From the NCBI GenBank assembly GCA_965223485.1, contig OZ244993.1, positions 806,001 to 870,000 on the forward strand: a stretch of DNA of 64,000 nucleotides, in the 5' to 3' direction. Of the stretch, positions 1-9,613 are shown piece after piece. The notes under the pieces were generated by a model. It was not told where the DNA came from and did no database searches. It worked only from the letters and a program-made list of their open reading frames with translations. The DNA comes from VXPQ01 sp965223485 (lineage in GTDB: Bacteria > Bacteroidota > Rhodothermia > Rhodothermales > VXPQ01). Position 1 is the first letter of the stretch; each line of letters begins with the position of its first letter. A program made the position numbers and the translations under genes.

Positions 1-472
1 CTGGAAGGTCCTGGTACATCGCGAACTGGTCACGGCCATCAATGCCCATCCGGGGATAATCGCGCCAAAGAAGCATGTAATCGTATCCTCCGAAATTCTC
101 CTCCCCCTCATCAAGAAATTCGTCGATTCGGAAGCGGTTCGCTTCGAAATCATATATGTCCCTCCCGTATAGAAACGTGAAGTGAGAAACAAAGCGCTCC
201 CGGTATCGCTCCTGCACAGGCCGCTCGTAATAGGTAAAATCAAAGTGATCGCGAAGGTGCTTTTTGAAAACCCGAAAGGCTTCATGCCAATCGCCTTCGT
301 GCGGCGCAATGCGCCCATCCATCACCCGCGCCTCATCCTGAGGCGCCAGATCCAGCAAAAACGTACGGTTGACGTATCCATCCTTGTCATCGAAGTCCCA
401 TTCAAGCACAGAATCGAGCATGTGAAAATAGACCCCGATATTCGTCTCATCACTGTACACATCGATGGGCAT
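1..472 (-). CDS. Unrecognised protein, 3' part cut off by the window edge
   Basis: An open frame of 157 codons runs off the left edge, beginning MPIDVYSDETNIGVYFHMLD. It is acidic and rich in aromatic residues, with no signal peptide or membrane segment in the visible part. The stretch GGYDYMLLWRDYPRMGIDGR resembles, from memory only, the entry to TIM-barrel domains of large glycoside-hydrolase-like proteins; I cannot confirm a family. The ATG at 472 is the first good start, but no clear Shine-Dalgarno precedes it and the frame stays open upstream, so the start is uncertain. It lies downstream of the radical SAM gene on the same strand, about 95 bases away. Confidence 0.55.
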   Translation of the reverse strand, partial: MPIDVYSDETNIGVYFHMLDSVLEWDFDDKDGYVNRTFLLDLAPQDEARVMDGRIAPHEGDWHEAFRVFKKHLRDHFDFTYYERPVQERYRERFVSHFTFLYGRDIYDFEANRFRIDEFLDEGEENFGGYDYMLLWRDYPRMGIDGRDQFAMYQDLP

Positions 473-568
473 TTTAGGAAAGGAGGGGGGGTCAAGCCTC
501 GTCTTTTTTTTGCTATTTTTGAGCTGAAATCCCTTTCGCCTCGAGTGAAGAGTTCCTCCCCAGCCAGA

Positions 569-1708
569 TCATTCAATATCGAACAGGCTCCGCTGTCCAT
601 CCGCCAGGCGCCGGAAATGCCGTGTGGAGAGGGAACGCCGGGGAACGTCCAGGCCCCACCGTTTGCACTCGATGCGAAAAAGACGGGAGATCAGATCCGC
701 CCAATCCCCCTCTCCACGCATCCGCTTCCCGAAACGATTATCTGTGAGATCACCGCCGCGAAGCGAGGCAAGCCGGCGGACGATCTTGTTGGCGCGATCC
801 GGAAATTCGCGTCGAACCCAATCGAGAAAAATGTCTTGCACCGCTCCGGGCAGCCGGAGAATCGTGTATCCCGCACCGGAGGCGCCCCGGCCTGCGGCCG
901 CCTTCAGGATGGATGGCATCTCCTCGTCCGTCAATCCGGGTATGATGGGCGCTACATTCACGGAAACAGGTATACCTCTTTCCGCAAGCATTTCGATCGC
1001 TTGCAGCCGCCTTTCAGGGCGGGATGTGCGCGGCTCCATGATGTTCACGAGATCGGGGCGCAACGTCGTGATCGACAGGATGACTCGGACCAGATTGTAT
1101 TTCGCCATCTTTTCCAACAGATCAATGTCTCTGGTCACCAGGTAATTCTTGGTGATGATTCCCACCGGGTTGCGGTGGCGGAGAAATACTTCCAGGCAGC
1201 CGCGCGTCAGGGCAAGACGGCGTTCGAGGGGTTGGTACGGATCCGTATTCCCGGATAAAGCCACCACCTGTGGCCTCCAGGACCTTTTCTGAAACGTTAC
1301 CGCCAGCAACTCGGGCGCCCGCTCCTTGACAAGAATGCGGGTTTCAAAATCGAGGCCTGCCGAAAAACCGAGGTATTCATGAGAGGGGCGAGCATAGCAG
1401 TAAATACACCCATGCTCACAGCCCCGATACGGGTTGAGGCTAAAGGTGAAACCAATATCCGGGCTGTCGTTGCGAGCCAGCAGGGTTTTGGTGGCGTCTA
1501 CATAATACTTCGTGGGGACCTGGCGCAATTCGTCCTCGTCCAGCGCTGCAGGGTCTTCTTCGAGACACAAGGGCTCGAAACGGTTCGGCGGGTTGATGCG
1601 GGCGCCCCGTCCCTGGCGAACGGGGATTTCTGTAGTCTCTGCCTCGGATACTGTTTCACGATCCGACGCGGGAGGTAGCAACGAGGCTTTCCGGGTGCGT
1701 TGATTCAT
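569..1708 (-). CDS. PA0069-family radical SAM protein
   Basis: A protein of about 379 residues with the radical SAM cluster motif C-x3-C-x2-C (CEHGCIYCYARP, near residues 97-104 from the ATG), expected to bind a [4Fe-4S] cluster and S-adenosylmethionine. The preceding SLNPYRGCEHGCIYC and the NPVGIITKNYLVTRDIDLL segment are typical of the PA0069/Rv2578c group, related to spore photoproduct lyase; the substrate of this family is not established. Codon 1 of the longest frame is a GTG at 1711; the adjacent ATG at 1708 is preferred. It stands alone, 300 bases downstream of the yhaO-like gene, with an AT-rich repeat between them that probably carries its promoter. Confidence 0.88.
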   Translation of the reverse strand: MNQRTRKASLLPPASDRETVSEAETTEIPVRQGRGARINPPNRFEPLCLEEDPAALDEDELRQVPTKYYVDATKTLLARNDSPDIGFTFSLNPYRGCEHGCIYCYARPSHEYLGFSAGLDFETRILVKERAPELLAVTFQKRSWRPQVVALSGNTDPYQPLERRLALTRGCLEVFLRHRNPVGIITKNYLVTRDIDLLEKMAKYNLVRVILSITTLRPDLVNIMEPRTSRPERRLQAIEMLAERGIPVSVNVAPIIPGLTDEEMPSILKAAAGRGASGAGYTILRLPGAVQDIFLDWVRREFPDRANKIVRRLASLRGGDLTDNRFGKRMRGEGDWADLISRLFRIECKRWGLDVPRRSLSTRHFRRLADGQRSLFDIE

Positions 1709-1748
1709 CACATGCGGGAGAGATAGTCACAAAATCCATACACGAAAA

Positions 1749-1781
1749 TATATGTATAATATATGTATAATATATGTACAA
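1749..1781. repeat. Three tandem 11-bp AT-rich repeats in the 1712-2015 intergenic stretch
   Basis: Three head-to-tail copies of TATATGTATAA (the last has one change) lie 41 bases upstream of the radical SAM gene start. The rest of the 304-base gap between the yhaO-like gene and the radical SAM gene shows no credible gene. The AT-rich direct repeats are a plausible promoter or operator region for the minus-strand gene; that role is inference. Confidence 0.7.
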
Positions 1782-2015
1782 ATAAACAAATTCCGTAGAA
1801 AAATATCCCGAATACATCGCGTGCGCGGTATGCGCCATGACGTCCGGTTTTTCTGCAGGCACGCGCTGCCGGGCGACGGGAGGGTATGCATCAATGCCCT
1901 TACTTACGGCGCACCGGAGGCGAAACTTGCCTCGCTATTTGCAAATCGGCAAAAGAAGCGATGTCTGTAAACGAGCGGCGGTTGAGATCAGGCGCGCATC
2001 CGATCTGAATCCGGC

Positions 2016-3266
2016 CTATCCGGCTCCAGCAGGATTTTTGACCAGCCGATAGGCCGCCTCGGCGTCGAGGTCCTGTACCAGGGAACGCAGATAGGCTTCG
2101 CGTTCCTCTTCCGTGTCGAATCGGCGAGCAAGATCGTTGACCTGCACCAGATCGCTCAATTTTTCGTGTCCTTTCGAGACCCGATCCATCAGGTCGAGTA
2201 CACCCCCCAGCAGGTGCGGATCGCCCCGATACCGATCCACATCGATCGCCGGAGCTACCCGGTCCGTTTGGAGATCGACATCGAGCACATCCAGATCGGA
2301 CCGGATGATTTCTTCGAGTTCCCGCCGCTGCTCATCGTCGCGCAGGTCTTGCGCCAGCGGCGTGCGGCCCTGCAACCGAACCCGAAGCAGCCAGGCTTCG
2401 GCGACATCTTCGCTCGTGTACCTGGAAAAATCAGCGGCGATCCGGCTGCAAACATCCTGTACCGTGTGCATATCATCCATGTTGTCGAGCACCATTTCGA
2501 CCCATTGGATAGGCGCAAAAGACCGGAACTCCGTTTCAACATGGCCCCCTTCGTCTATCGCGACCAGCAAGCCGCCCTTGGCGCCCGTTTCCCCCGGATG
2601 CCGACCCTGTACGTTGCCCGGATACCATGCTTCCGGATCGGCAGCGACCCGTTGCCGCTTGTGAATGTGGCCCAGCGCCCAGTACGCATACCCTTTCCCT
2701 TGTAAATCCTTGATGGAGCAGGGCGCATACCGGTCATGGGAGGCAGCCTCGTCCGCAGACGTCACTTGCGTATGCAAGAGACCCACATGCGGCACGGAAC
2801 GCTCCACCGCCGGAAAGGAAGCAGCCAGGTTGTCCGCTTCTTTCGAGGTCTTGTGCCCCGCGCCTACAATGCAGGCGAGCGGTTCGCCGGAAGCGTCTTG
2901 AACAAGGTGCTTGGTCGGCTTGCGTTTGCCTAAAAGATGGAACGAGGCGGGCCAGGCCATCTTGCCGCCCCGGGGTGGGCGCCCGGACGGATCGTGATTA
3001 CCGGTAACGTAGAAACAGGGAATGCCGGCCCCGTCCAGCCGGTGTAGTTGTTTAAGAAGAAACTCTTCCGTCGCGAAGCTGAGCCGCTCGTTATCGAACA
3101 GATCGCCCGCGATAAGCACCGCATGAACCGCTTCCGCTATGGCCGTGTCGACGGCCCGTTCGAACGCACGGCGCAGGGCATCCCGCAATTGCTTCCGCAA
3201 TGCCTCGCTGCGACAATGGAACGTCGTATCGAGATGAACATCCGCCAGATGAAGAAACCTGAACAT
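2016..3266 (-). CDS. yhaO: YhaO/SbcD-like DNA repair exonuclease (metallophosphoesterase)
   Basis: A 416-residue calcineurin-like phosphoesterase. The metal-binding motifs are visible in order: HLADVHLD near residue 6, GDLFDN near 54, GNHDP near 89, HTQ near 165 and GHIHKRQ near 198. The length, a long C-terminal region and the partner gene fit the YhaO branch of the SbcD/Mre11 nucleases, which process double-strand DNA ends. It starts 14 bases after the yhaN-like ATPase stop on the same strand, as in Bacillus-type yhaON pairs and sbcDC pairs, so the two products very likely form one complex. Family assignment is strong; the exact name is by analogy. Confidence 0.9.
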   Translation of the reverse strand: MFRFLHLADVHLDTTFHCRSEALRKQLRDALRRAFERAVDTAIAEAVHAVLIAGDLFDNERLSFATEEFLLKQLHRLDGAGIPCFYVTGNHDPSGRPPRGGKMAWPASFHLLGKRKPTKHLVQDASGEPLACIVGAGHKTSKEADNLAASFPAVERSVPHVGLLHTQVTSADEAASHDRYAPCSIKDLQGKGYAYWALGHIHKRQRVAADPEAWYPGNVQGRHPGETGAKGGLLVAIDEGGHVETEFRSFAPIQWVEMVLDNMDDMHTVQDVCSRIAADFSRYTSEDVAEAWLLRVRLQGRTPLAQDLRDDEQRRELEEIIRSDLDVLDVDLQTDRVAPAIDVDRYRGDPHLLGGVLDLMDRVSKGHEKLSDLVQVNDLARRFDTEEEREAYLRSLVQDLDAEAAYRLVKNPAGAG

Positions 3267-3280
3267 GGAACCGGGTGCTT

Positions 3281-5869
3281 TTACAAGGGAATGCGTTTAG
3301 CTGACAGCGTCTCCTCCATTTCTTCGGCCAGCCACGGATGACACGTGAAGACAAACACCTGCCGCCGAGCCACCGCCTCGGAAAAAATGTCGTAGCACCG
3401 GGCGCGCCGGTCCCGGTCCCAGTTCACAAACACTTCGTCGAGAAACACAGGCAACGATTCCTTGCTCTCGTCCAGATGATCCACGAGAGCAAATCGGATA
3501 GCCAGGTACATCTGATCCAGGGCGCCCTGGCTGAGCGGCGCTCCGACAGGCCAGGGTCGCCGTGTATTCCCTGCTTCGTAAACACGGAGTTTTTCATCCT
3601 CGTCATAGTCGAAGCGTTCGTACCGTCTCCCGGTAATGGTCTGCACATACCCACTGGCGCGCCTCAGTACATCCGGTTGGTGCGCTTCCCGGAAACGCCT
3701 GTCCGCCTCCCGGACGATATGCTGCAGCAAACACAGCCGGTCATGGCGTTCTTCAATGGCTTTCAACTCCGACCTGAGCTGCTCCCGCTCGCTTTCGAGG
3801 GCGGCAAGGGTAGGCTGTTTGAGAAGATTTTCAATGTCTTTTTGCGCTGCCGTCCGGCGTTCCGTCAAGGCATGGATCTCTTCGTCCACTTCCTCCAGCC
3901 GATCGTCGAGCCGGATTACGCTGTCATCCGAAACGGCCCACGCAACGCCCTCGCGTTCAAGAGTTTCGATCTCCCGGCGGACTTCCGTCATATCCTCGTC
4001 CGCAAAATCCGCCCCCATCTTTTCTTCGAGCGTTTGCGCAAGCCGGTACGCCTTTTTACGAACCGCTGCAACGGAGATCCCCTGCTGGAGATCGTCGTTG
4101 CCGACCGCGCGAAGACTCGCCTCCAATTCATGCTGCTGCGCTGCAAGAAGGACACGTTCCTGTTCACGGACACCGCATGCCTCCGCAATGCGATCCTGTT
4201 CCCGTTGGGCCGTTGCTTGCAGTTCGACCATGCGCTCCGTCATGCGCTCCTGTGCATCCCGCCGCGCCTGTACCGCATCCTGAAGCGACATTAATTCGCT
4301 GACCAGCGTCATGTCCGGTCGCTCAAGACGACTTTCCGGAATCGGCAACCCGTCCACGAGGGCGTGTACCTCGCCGCGTCGTTGCACCACATCCGCTTCG
4401 ACATCCTCAAGAGGCCGGGTAGACGCAAGAGGATGGACTGGCGAGGGCGCAACACGCTTGCCCTGCGCCCATGCCTGATAGGCCATGTACCCGGCGAAAG
4501 CCCCCGCAAGGCCAATCCCTATAGCCAGTTCCGTACGGCCCAGTGCGACTGAAACAATGGCCGTCACCAGAAGCAACCCCGCTATAACGGCGCGACTCCG
4601 CGACGCATTGCGAGCAGCGTCCGCATGGAGACGACGCCCTTCTCCCGCACGCTGTGAAGCCTCTGCCTGCCTTCGGGCCTCCTCGGCTTGTTTACGGACG
4701 TCTGCCTGTCTCTGCATATCCTCAAATGCCTCAATGCGCTCCCGTAACGCTACGGGCGCAATGCCCGCCAGGATATCCGCAAAGCGGTCGTCCCATGCCG
4801 CGGTCAGCATCTGACGGGCCTTCTCAACCAGTTGCCCTTGCGCCCGTTTCAGATCGTCTTCGGCGCGCTTCCGGTCGCGCAACAGACCGTCATACGGATT
4901 CCCTGGCCTGATATCCATATCGAACCCCTTGCCCACCTCGACAGCGGCAAGGATCCGCCCGGCATCCTCGCGTTCTGAGTCGAGCTGCTTCCGTTGCTTC
5001 TCTGCATCCTCAATCTTTTCCCGGATCGCCTCTATGTCGGTACCCGGGTCGTCGGGGAGCCCGGCCAGTTCCGCAGGATCGCCGGCCTCCTGCCGGGCAT
5101 TGTCAATCTGTCGCAAGCGTTCGCGTATGGGCGCGAGCCGGTCGATCTTTCGCTTTTCTATGCGCAGATTTCTCCGCTCCTCATGCAGGTCCCCGCTGCG
5201 CTGCACATCTTCCTCCACCTGGTTACTCAAAGCGCGCAATTCCTCGTCGCGCTTCTTTGCATCTCCGATGTCTCCTCTCAATTCAGCCAGGCGTTCGGCA
5301 ATTTTTTTCGATTCCGAGCCGCGGTCGTACTTGCTCCGCCACAGCGCTTTCGCCTCCGCATCCAGCTCCTCCATGACGCTCCGGGCCGGTCGAATGAAAT
5401 CAACGCCGACGCCGCCCACCAGCCGATCCTGCACAGCCTGCCATGCCTTGTTTTTATCCTGCAAGGCCACGAGATCGTACAGCGAGAGCGCATACATGGC
5501 CTCGTACACCTCTCTGGAAATGTGCATAAAAGGCACATCCCGGTTGCCCAACGTCTCCGAGCCCCCGCCTGGCGAAACGAGTTCTCCGGAAGGTGTACTG
5601 CGCAGAAGGCGGGTTACGATATATTGCCCGCCGTTGTCCGACTCCATCGCCAGACTTCCCTTCATGCGTTCGCCGTCACGCGGCGCATAGGGATGCTTCT
5701 CTTCGCTCACGGGATATATTCCGTAGAGCATCGTCTGCAGGAAATGAAAAAACGTGCTCTTGCCCGCCTCGTTGTCCCCCTCGATAATTACTACCGGCGC
5801 ATTGAGGTCCGGAAACGACTGGTCCCGCATCGCCCCGAACGCTTCGATATGGCAGGAAAGTATCTTCAT
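3281..5869 (-). CDS. yhaN: YhaN/SbcC-like SMC-type ATPase
   Basis: An 862-residue RecN/SMC-type ATPase. Walker A is GDNEAGKST at residues 31-39. The C-terminal ABC signature region (LSQGALDQMYLAIR) is followed by a Walker B in LPVFLDEVFVNWD, with an H-loop in FTCHP. Between them are long charged coiled coils and, mid-protein, two hydrophobic segments (AGLLLVTAIVSVALG and the following IGIGLAGAFAGYMAY), a known trait of the YhaN group. The start was set at ATG 5869 (MKILSCHIEAFGAM) because the longer frame adds 44 residues that do not look like the family. It sits between the addA-like and yhaO-like genes, so probable operon. Confidence 0.88.
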   Translation of the reverse strand: MKILSCHIEAFGAMRDQSFPDLNAPVVIIEGDNEAGKSTFFHFLQTMLYGIYPVSEEKHPYAPRDGERMKGSLAMESDNGGQYIVTRLLRSTPSGELVSPGGGSETLGNRDVPFMHISREVYEAMYALSLYDLVALQDKNKAWQAVQDRLVGGVGVDFIRPARSVMEELDAEAKALWRSKYDRGSESKKIAERLAELRGDIGDAKKRDEELRALSNQVEEDVQRSGDLHEERRNLRIEKRKIDRLAPIRERLRQIDNARQEAGDPAELAGLPDDPGTDIEAIREKIEDAEKQRKQLDSEREDAGRILAAVEVGKGFDMDIRPGNPYDGLLRDRKRAEDDLKRAQGQLVEKARQMLTAAWDDRFADILAGIAPVALRERIEAFEDMQRQADVRKQAEEARRQAEASQRAGEGRRLHADAARNASRSRAVIAGLLLVTAIVSVALGRTELAIGIGLAGAFAGYMAYQAWAQGKRVAPSPVHPLASTRPLEDVEADVVQRRGEVHALVDGLPIPESRLERPDMTLVSELMSLQDAVQARRDAQERMTERMVELQATAQREQDRIAEACGVREQERVLLAAQQHELEASLRAVGNDDLQQGISVAAVRKKAYRLAQTLEEKMGADFADEDMTEVRREIETLEREGVAWAVSDDSVIRLDDRLEEVDEEIHALTERRTAAQKDIENLLKQPTLAALESEREQLRSELKAIEERHDRLCLLQHIVREADRRFREAHQPDVLRRASGYVQTITGRRYERFDYDEDEKLRVYEAGNTRRPWPVGAPLSQGALDQMYLAIRFALVDHLDESKESLPVFLDEVFVNWDRDRRARCYDIFSEAVARRQVFVFTCHPWLAEEMEETLSAKRIPL

Positions 5870-5963
5870 CCATGCTTTGTAAATAACCCGGCAACGCCTG
5901 CCGGCATAGCGTAGCCCGCCTGCAAGGACGCACCCGACCGGCGACCGGCGCAAGATTGCGTGT

Positions 5964-8900
5964 TTATCCGGTCGGTCCGTGCGCCAGCCATAACTTCGCA
6001 TCCGCTACGGGTGTGCCTGTCAGGCGGCTCCAGTACGTTGCGTACGCATCCAGCTGGGACCTGTATTTCTTCTCAATGGCGGCCGAAGCCTCTTCCGTAT
6101 CGGCCCGGTCTGTCTTGTAATCGACGATGTGCCAACCTGCTTCGTCGCGATACGCCAGATCGATGACGCCGCGCGTAACGGTCGCATGTTCCGCATCGCC
6201 TTCCGTTGCAGCCAGCGGCGCCTCCGTATAGACTTCATGGGCGCGTTGCAAGGTCTCCCATAGCGGCGATTTTTTCAAGCGCCCCACCGCCCGGACCGCC
6301 GCTTTGACGTCTTCCGCCGTGAGATCAGCCTGCGACCGGACCTCTTTGGAGGCTTCAGAGTGTTGAACGGCGAAAGTCTCAACGTCTTCTCCCATGGGAT
6401 CAACCCCCGATAGCAACACACCCGTATCGCCGCCGGCATCGCCCCGATCCAGATTGATTTGGTCCGCCAACTGCGCCACCCGGAGCGATGGATCGCCGGG
6501 AAGCCCATCCCGGACGGCTTCCTCGAACAACCGGTGAACGAGCTGACCGTATTTCATGCCACGCCCCGCCCGCACTGGGCTTTTTGACACCCATTCCTCC
6601 TCCGTGCGCGCGCGCGTTACCGATCTGAGTGAATAGCTGGCCTCCTGCGCACGGCGCAGGCGTTCGGCGGCTTGCGTACAGAGTTCCTCATAGCCGGGCC
6701 TAGAATACAGGGCGCGATGCGATGTGTCCAATGTACTGCCGTTCGGTTCGGAGGTGTTCGCAACGCTATGCTCGCCGGCATCGTCTTGCCCGTTGCTGCC
6801 GTCAGCCTCCACCTCGTGGATATTCACAGGGTCCCTGGCCCACGCCACGTTGTCTTCCCAATTGCCTCCCCCCTCCAAGTCGGGCACATTCGCAAGGGAT
6901 GGATTGAGTGGCGCCCATGGTCCCGTATCGGATTTTCCGTCATACACGGAGACGACCAGCAGGCTGCGCGCGCGCGTGGCCGCCACATATAACAGCCGCG
7001 CTTCTTCCGCTAATTGAAACCGCATCGCTTCCTCTTGATCCTCTTTCCAACCGGCGGGCTGAGCCACTATGTCGCGATGCCAGGGACCCCGCGGTTTCAT
7101 CACCGGCAGGGAGAGATACGTAGCCCCGCCAACCCGCGAAACATGGTTCGATGGATGTCTTTGTTTCGAGCCCGATTTTTGGTACGGATCTGCAAGAAAG
7201 ACGACCTTTGCCTCCAGCCCTTTTGCCTGGTGGACATTCATCACCCGGACCACGTCCTCGCGTCCGGACTCAAGGGACATCTGCTCCACCTCATACGCCA
7301 AATCGTTGACCAACTTGCTCAACTCCTCCACGATACGCCCCCACGGGAGACCCTGCGCCGCCAACCGCTGCACCCACGAAACCATGCGCATCAGATTGCC
7401 CGCACGTGACGCACCTTCGCCGTCCGGGTGCACCGCAGCAAACGCCAGATACCCGCATCGTCCGAGGATGCGCTCCAGCGCGGCGGCAGCCGGAAGCACG
7501 GTGAGATCTTTTTCGGCCTGTACGAGCATAGCCTTTGCCTCGCCGAAGCGCCCGCAAAGTTCCCCGGACAAGCCATCCGGGGAAGAAGACCTCCAGTCAA
7601 AGCACCCCTCTGCCCGGCGGTATTCGTACAGGGCGCCGTCCGACAGCCCGACAAGGGGGCCGCGCAAATAGGCCACAAAGGGAACCGGATTCTCCGGGGC
7701 ATAGACTGCCTCGAGCAACGTCACAACCGCCCGGACCTCCTTGCTTTCGCCAAGGAGGCCGCCGCCGGTTACGTCATAGGAAATCCCGAGAGCCTCGAGC
7801 GCCCGTGTATACACCGGAATCTGACTTTTCAGCCGGGTCAGGATGAGAAAATCGCCTGCGGAGGCCTGCGGGGCGAGCAGGGATTCCACGCTCCCTTCGG
7901 TACGGTTCAGCGCCGTCTGCCCGCGCATGGCCCGGGCTATGAACGAGGCGATGCGCCTGGCGTCGTATTCCGTAATCAAAGAACGATTGTTCCCCTTCTG
8001 CTTCGGCACAGCGATGCGGCGTACACACCAGGCATCGGGGCCATCGCAAAGATAGGGGTCGAGCGGGGTGAACTCCGCTTGATAGGGCGAGGATTGCACC
8101 CCTGGCTGTCCGGGGTTTTCGTCTTCGTCAGGCTCTCTGGATAACGCGGACACCGCTCGATAAGGCACGCCTTCGTTTTGCGGCGAAAAAATGGGGGGGA
8201 ACGCATTGTTGATCCAGCGGCAGAGATTGCCGAGCGAGCGGAAACTCGCATTGAGGTGCACCACGTTGCCACCGGTCGCCTTAATGCGCTCCTTCACGAA
8301 ATGGAACACGGCGACATCGGCCCGGCGGAACCGGTAAATCGACTGCTTGTCGTCGCCAACCAGCAATAGGCTGCCGGGGCGGGGAATCAGCTTCCGCCAG
8401 TCCCGCTCGCGGATGTCTGTGCCGGTCAGGTAAGCAATGATCTGGGCCTGAATCGGGTCGGTATCCTGAAATTCATCCACGAACAGTGTGCGGTACCGGG
8501 CCTGGAAGTATTGCCGCACAGGGGGGTTTTCCCGGAGCAGCTCGGCCGCGCGGAGCAACAGGTCCTGGAAGGTCAACTTCCCTTCCTTGTGCCGCCCCGC
8601 ATCGCAATACTCGACAGCCTCGGTCACAAAATCCGTCACCCCGCGATACAAGTACTCGCGCCACCGTCTCAGCGCTGGCGCCACCGTCATCTCTTGAAAG
8701 GCGGGCAGCGTCTCATCGCGTATCCTCCTCGCCTCTTCCCTGTTGGTCCAGCGATTCAGGGTAACGCCGGGATTACTTTCAAACAGGGTAAGCAGACGCA
8801 CGACATCCCCATCTTCCATCGAATCGAGATTGTTCATGAGGCGCTGCGCATGACGCACCGCATGCATCAAGTCGTCCAGGGACTCCGGCGAGGAAGGAAT

Positions 8901-9611
8901 GTGGGCGAGCATCCCGTCCACATTTATTTCCCCGGTTTCGCTCCGGGGTAAGCGTGCGTGAAGCACTCTGGCCATGAACTCCCGCACCTCGTTTACATAC
9001 GCCGCAAGGTCCGGCTTCTCCGCCTCGGTCTGCTTTAGCGGCAGGTCGGGATAGGCACAGCGGTCGATAAAAAACTTGTAGAGGTCCTGCGGGGCAATGC
9101 CGCGCTCGCGGAGCGCCTCCATCCGGTCGTCTCCGGCGTTATACCGCTCCTGCAAAAACCGCCCCCAGGTTGCCCGCAACAACTCGGCTTCTTCATAGCC
9201 TTCGATCTCTCGAAAACCGGGCGCCAACCCCGCTTCTATGGACCGCGTGCGAATCAGGCGGCCGCAGAAAGAATGGATGGTCCCCATAAAACACTGGTCA
9301 ATCCGGTCTCGCGCCTTCTGAAGGCGTTCCTTCTTCTCGTCCGGCAAATTTTTTTCCGCCTCTTCCCGGAGCGCGAGAAAGAAGCGCCCGCGCATCTCGC
9401 CTGCGGCCTTACGCGTGAACGTGATCGCCGCCATGTGGTCGATTTCGCACTTGCCTTCCCGTACCACCGCGACCATACGATCCACCAGCGCCGTCGTCTT
9501 GCCAGCGCCTGCGCCGGCAAGCACCATGACATTGCTGTCCAGATCCTGCGCGATCACATCCCGCGCACCCTGGTCCGACAACGTCTTCCCCGCGTTCGAA
9601 ACATTCGACAT
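5964..9611 (-). CDS. addA: AddA-like helicase-nuclease (UvrD family plus RecB-type nuclease)
   Basis: A 1215-residue superfamily 1 helicase fused to a RecB-like nuclease. Visible motifs: Walker A AGAGAGKT (33-40), ITFTRKAAGEM (motif Ia), VDEFQDTDP (378-386, motif II), LVGDDKQSIYRFRRADV (about 417-433, motif III), VNVHQAKGLE-type motif V and LLYVAATRAR (motif VI). At the C-terminus IDLAYRDEAGWHIVDYKTD gives the PD-(D/E)xK residues around D1164-Y-K. The start at ATG 9611 was chosen because GGAGGTG lies 5 bases upstream inside the end of addB; the stop of addB and this ATG are 2 bases apart, so translation is probably coupled. With AddB it should resect double-strand ends for RecA loading. Confidence 0.92.
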   Translation of the reverse strand: MSNVSNAGKTLSDQGARDVIAQDLDSNVMVLAGAGAGKTTALVDRMVAVVREGKCEIDHMAAITFTRKAAGEMRGRFFLALREEAEKNLPDEKKERLQKARDRIDQCFMGTIHSFCGRLIRTRSIEAGLAPGFREIEGYEEAELLRATWGRFLQERYNAGDDRMEALRERGIAPQDLYKFFIDRCAYPDLPLKQTEAEKPDLAAYVNEVREFMARVLHARLPRSETGEINVDGMLAHIPSSPESLDDLMHAVRHAQRLMNNLDSMEDGDVVRLLTLFESNPGVTLNRWTNREEARRIRDETLPAFQEMTVAPALRRWREYLYRGVTDFVTEAVEYCDAGRHKEGKLTFQDLLLRAAELLRENPPVRQYFQARYRTLFVDEFQDTDPIQAQIIAYLTGTDIRERDWRKLIPRPGSLLLVGDDKQSIYRFRRADVAVFHFVKERIKATGGNVVHLNASFRSLGNLCRWINNAFPPIFSPQNEGVPYRAVSALSREPDEDENPGQPGVQSSPYQAEFTPLDPYLCDGPDAWCVRRIAVPKQKGNNRSLITEYDARRIASFIARAMRGQTALNRTEGSVESLLAPQASAGDFLILTRLKSQIPVYTRALEALGISYDVTGGGLLGESKEVRAVVTLLEAVYAPENPVPFVAYLRGPLVGLSDGALYEYRRAEGCFDWRSSSPDGLSGELCGRFGEAKAMLVQAEKDLTVLPAAAALERILGRCGYLAFAAVHPDGEGASRAGNLMRMVSWVQRLAAQGLPWGRIVEELSKLVNDLAYEVEQMSLESGREDVVRVMNVHQAKGLEAKVVFLADPYQKSGSKQRHPSNHVSRVGGATYLSLPVMKPRGPWHRDIVAQPAGWKEDQEEAMRFQLAEEARLLYVAATRARSLLVVSVYDGKSDTGPWAPLNPSLANVPDLEGGGNWEDNVAWARDPVNIHEVEADGSNGQDDAGEHSVANTSEPNGSTLDTSHRALYSRPGYEELCTQAAERLRRAQEASYSLRSVTRARTEEEWVSKSPVRAGRGMKYGQLVHRLFEEAVRDGLPGDPSLRVAQLADQINLDRGDAGGDTGVLLSGVDPMGEDVETFAVQHSEASKEVRSQADLTAEDVKAAVRAVGRLKKSPLWETLQRAHEVYTEAPLAATEGDAEHATVTRGVIDLAYRDEAGWHIVDYKTDRADTEEASAAIEKKYRSQLDAYATYWSRLTGTPVADAKLWLAHGPTG

Positions 9612-9613
9612 GG

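Noticed and set aside
182..1258. Long plus-strand frame of 358 codons
   Set aside because: It is antisense to the radical SAM gene and the first gene; it lacks a domain or start signal, while the opposite strand has the C-x3-C-x2-C motif.
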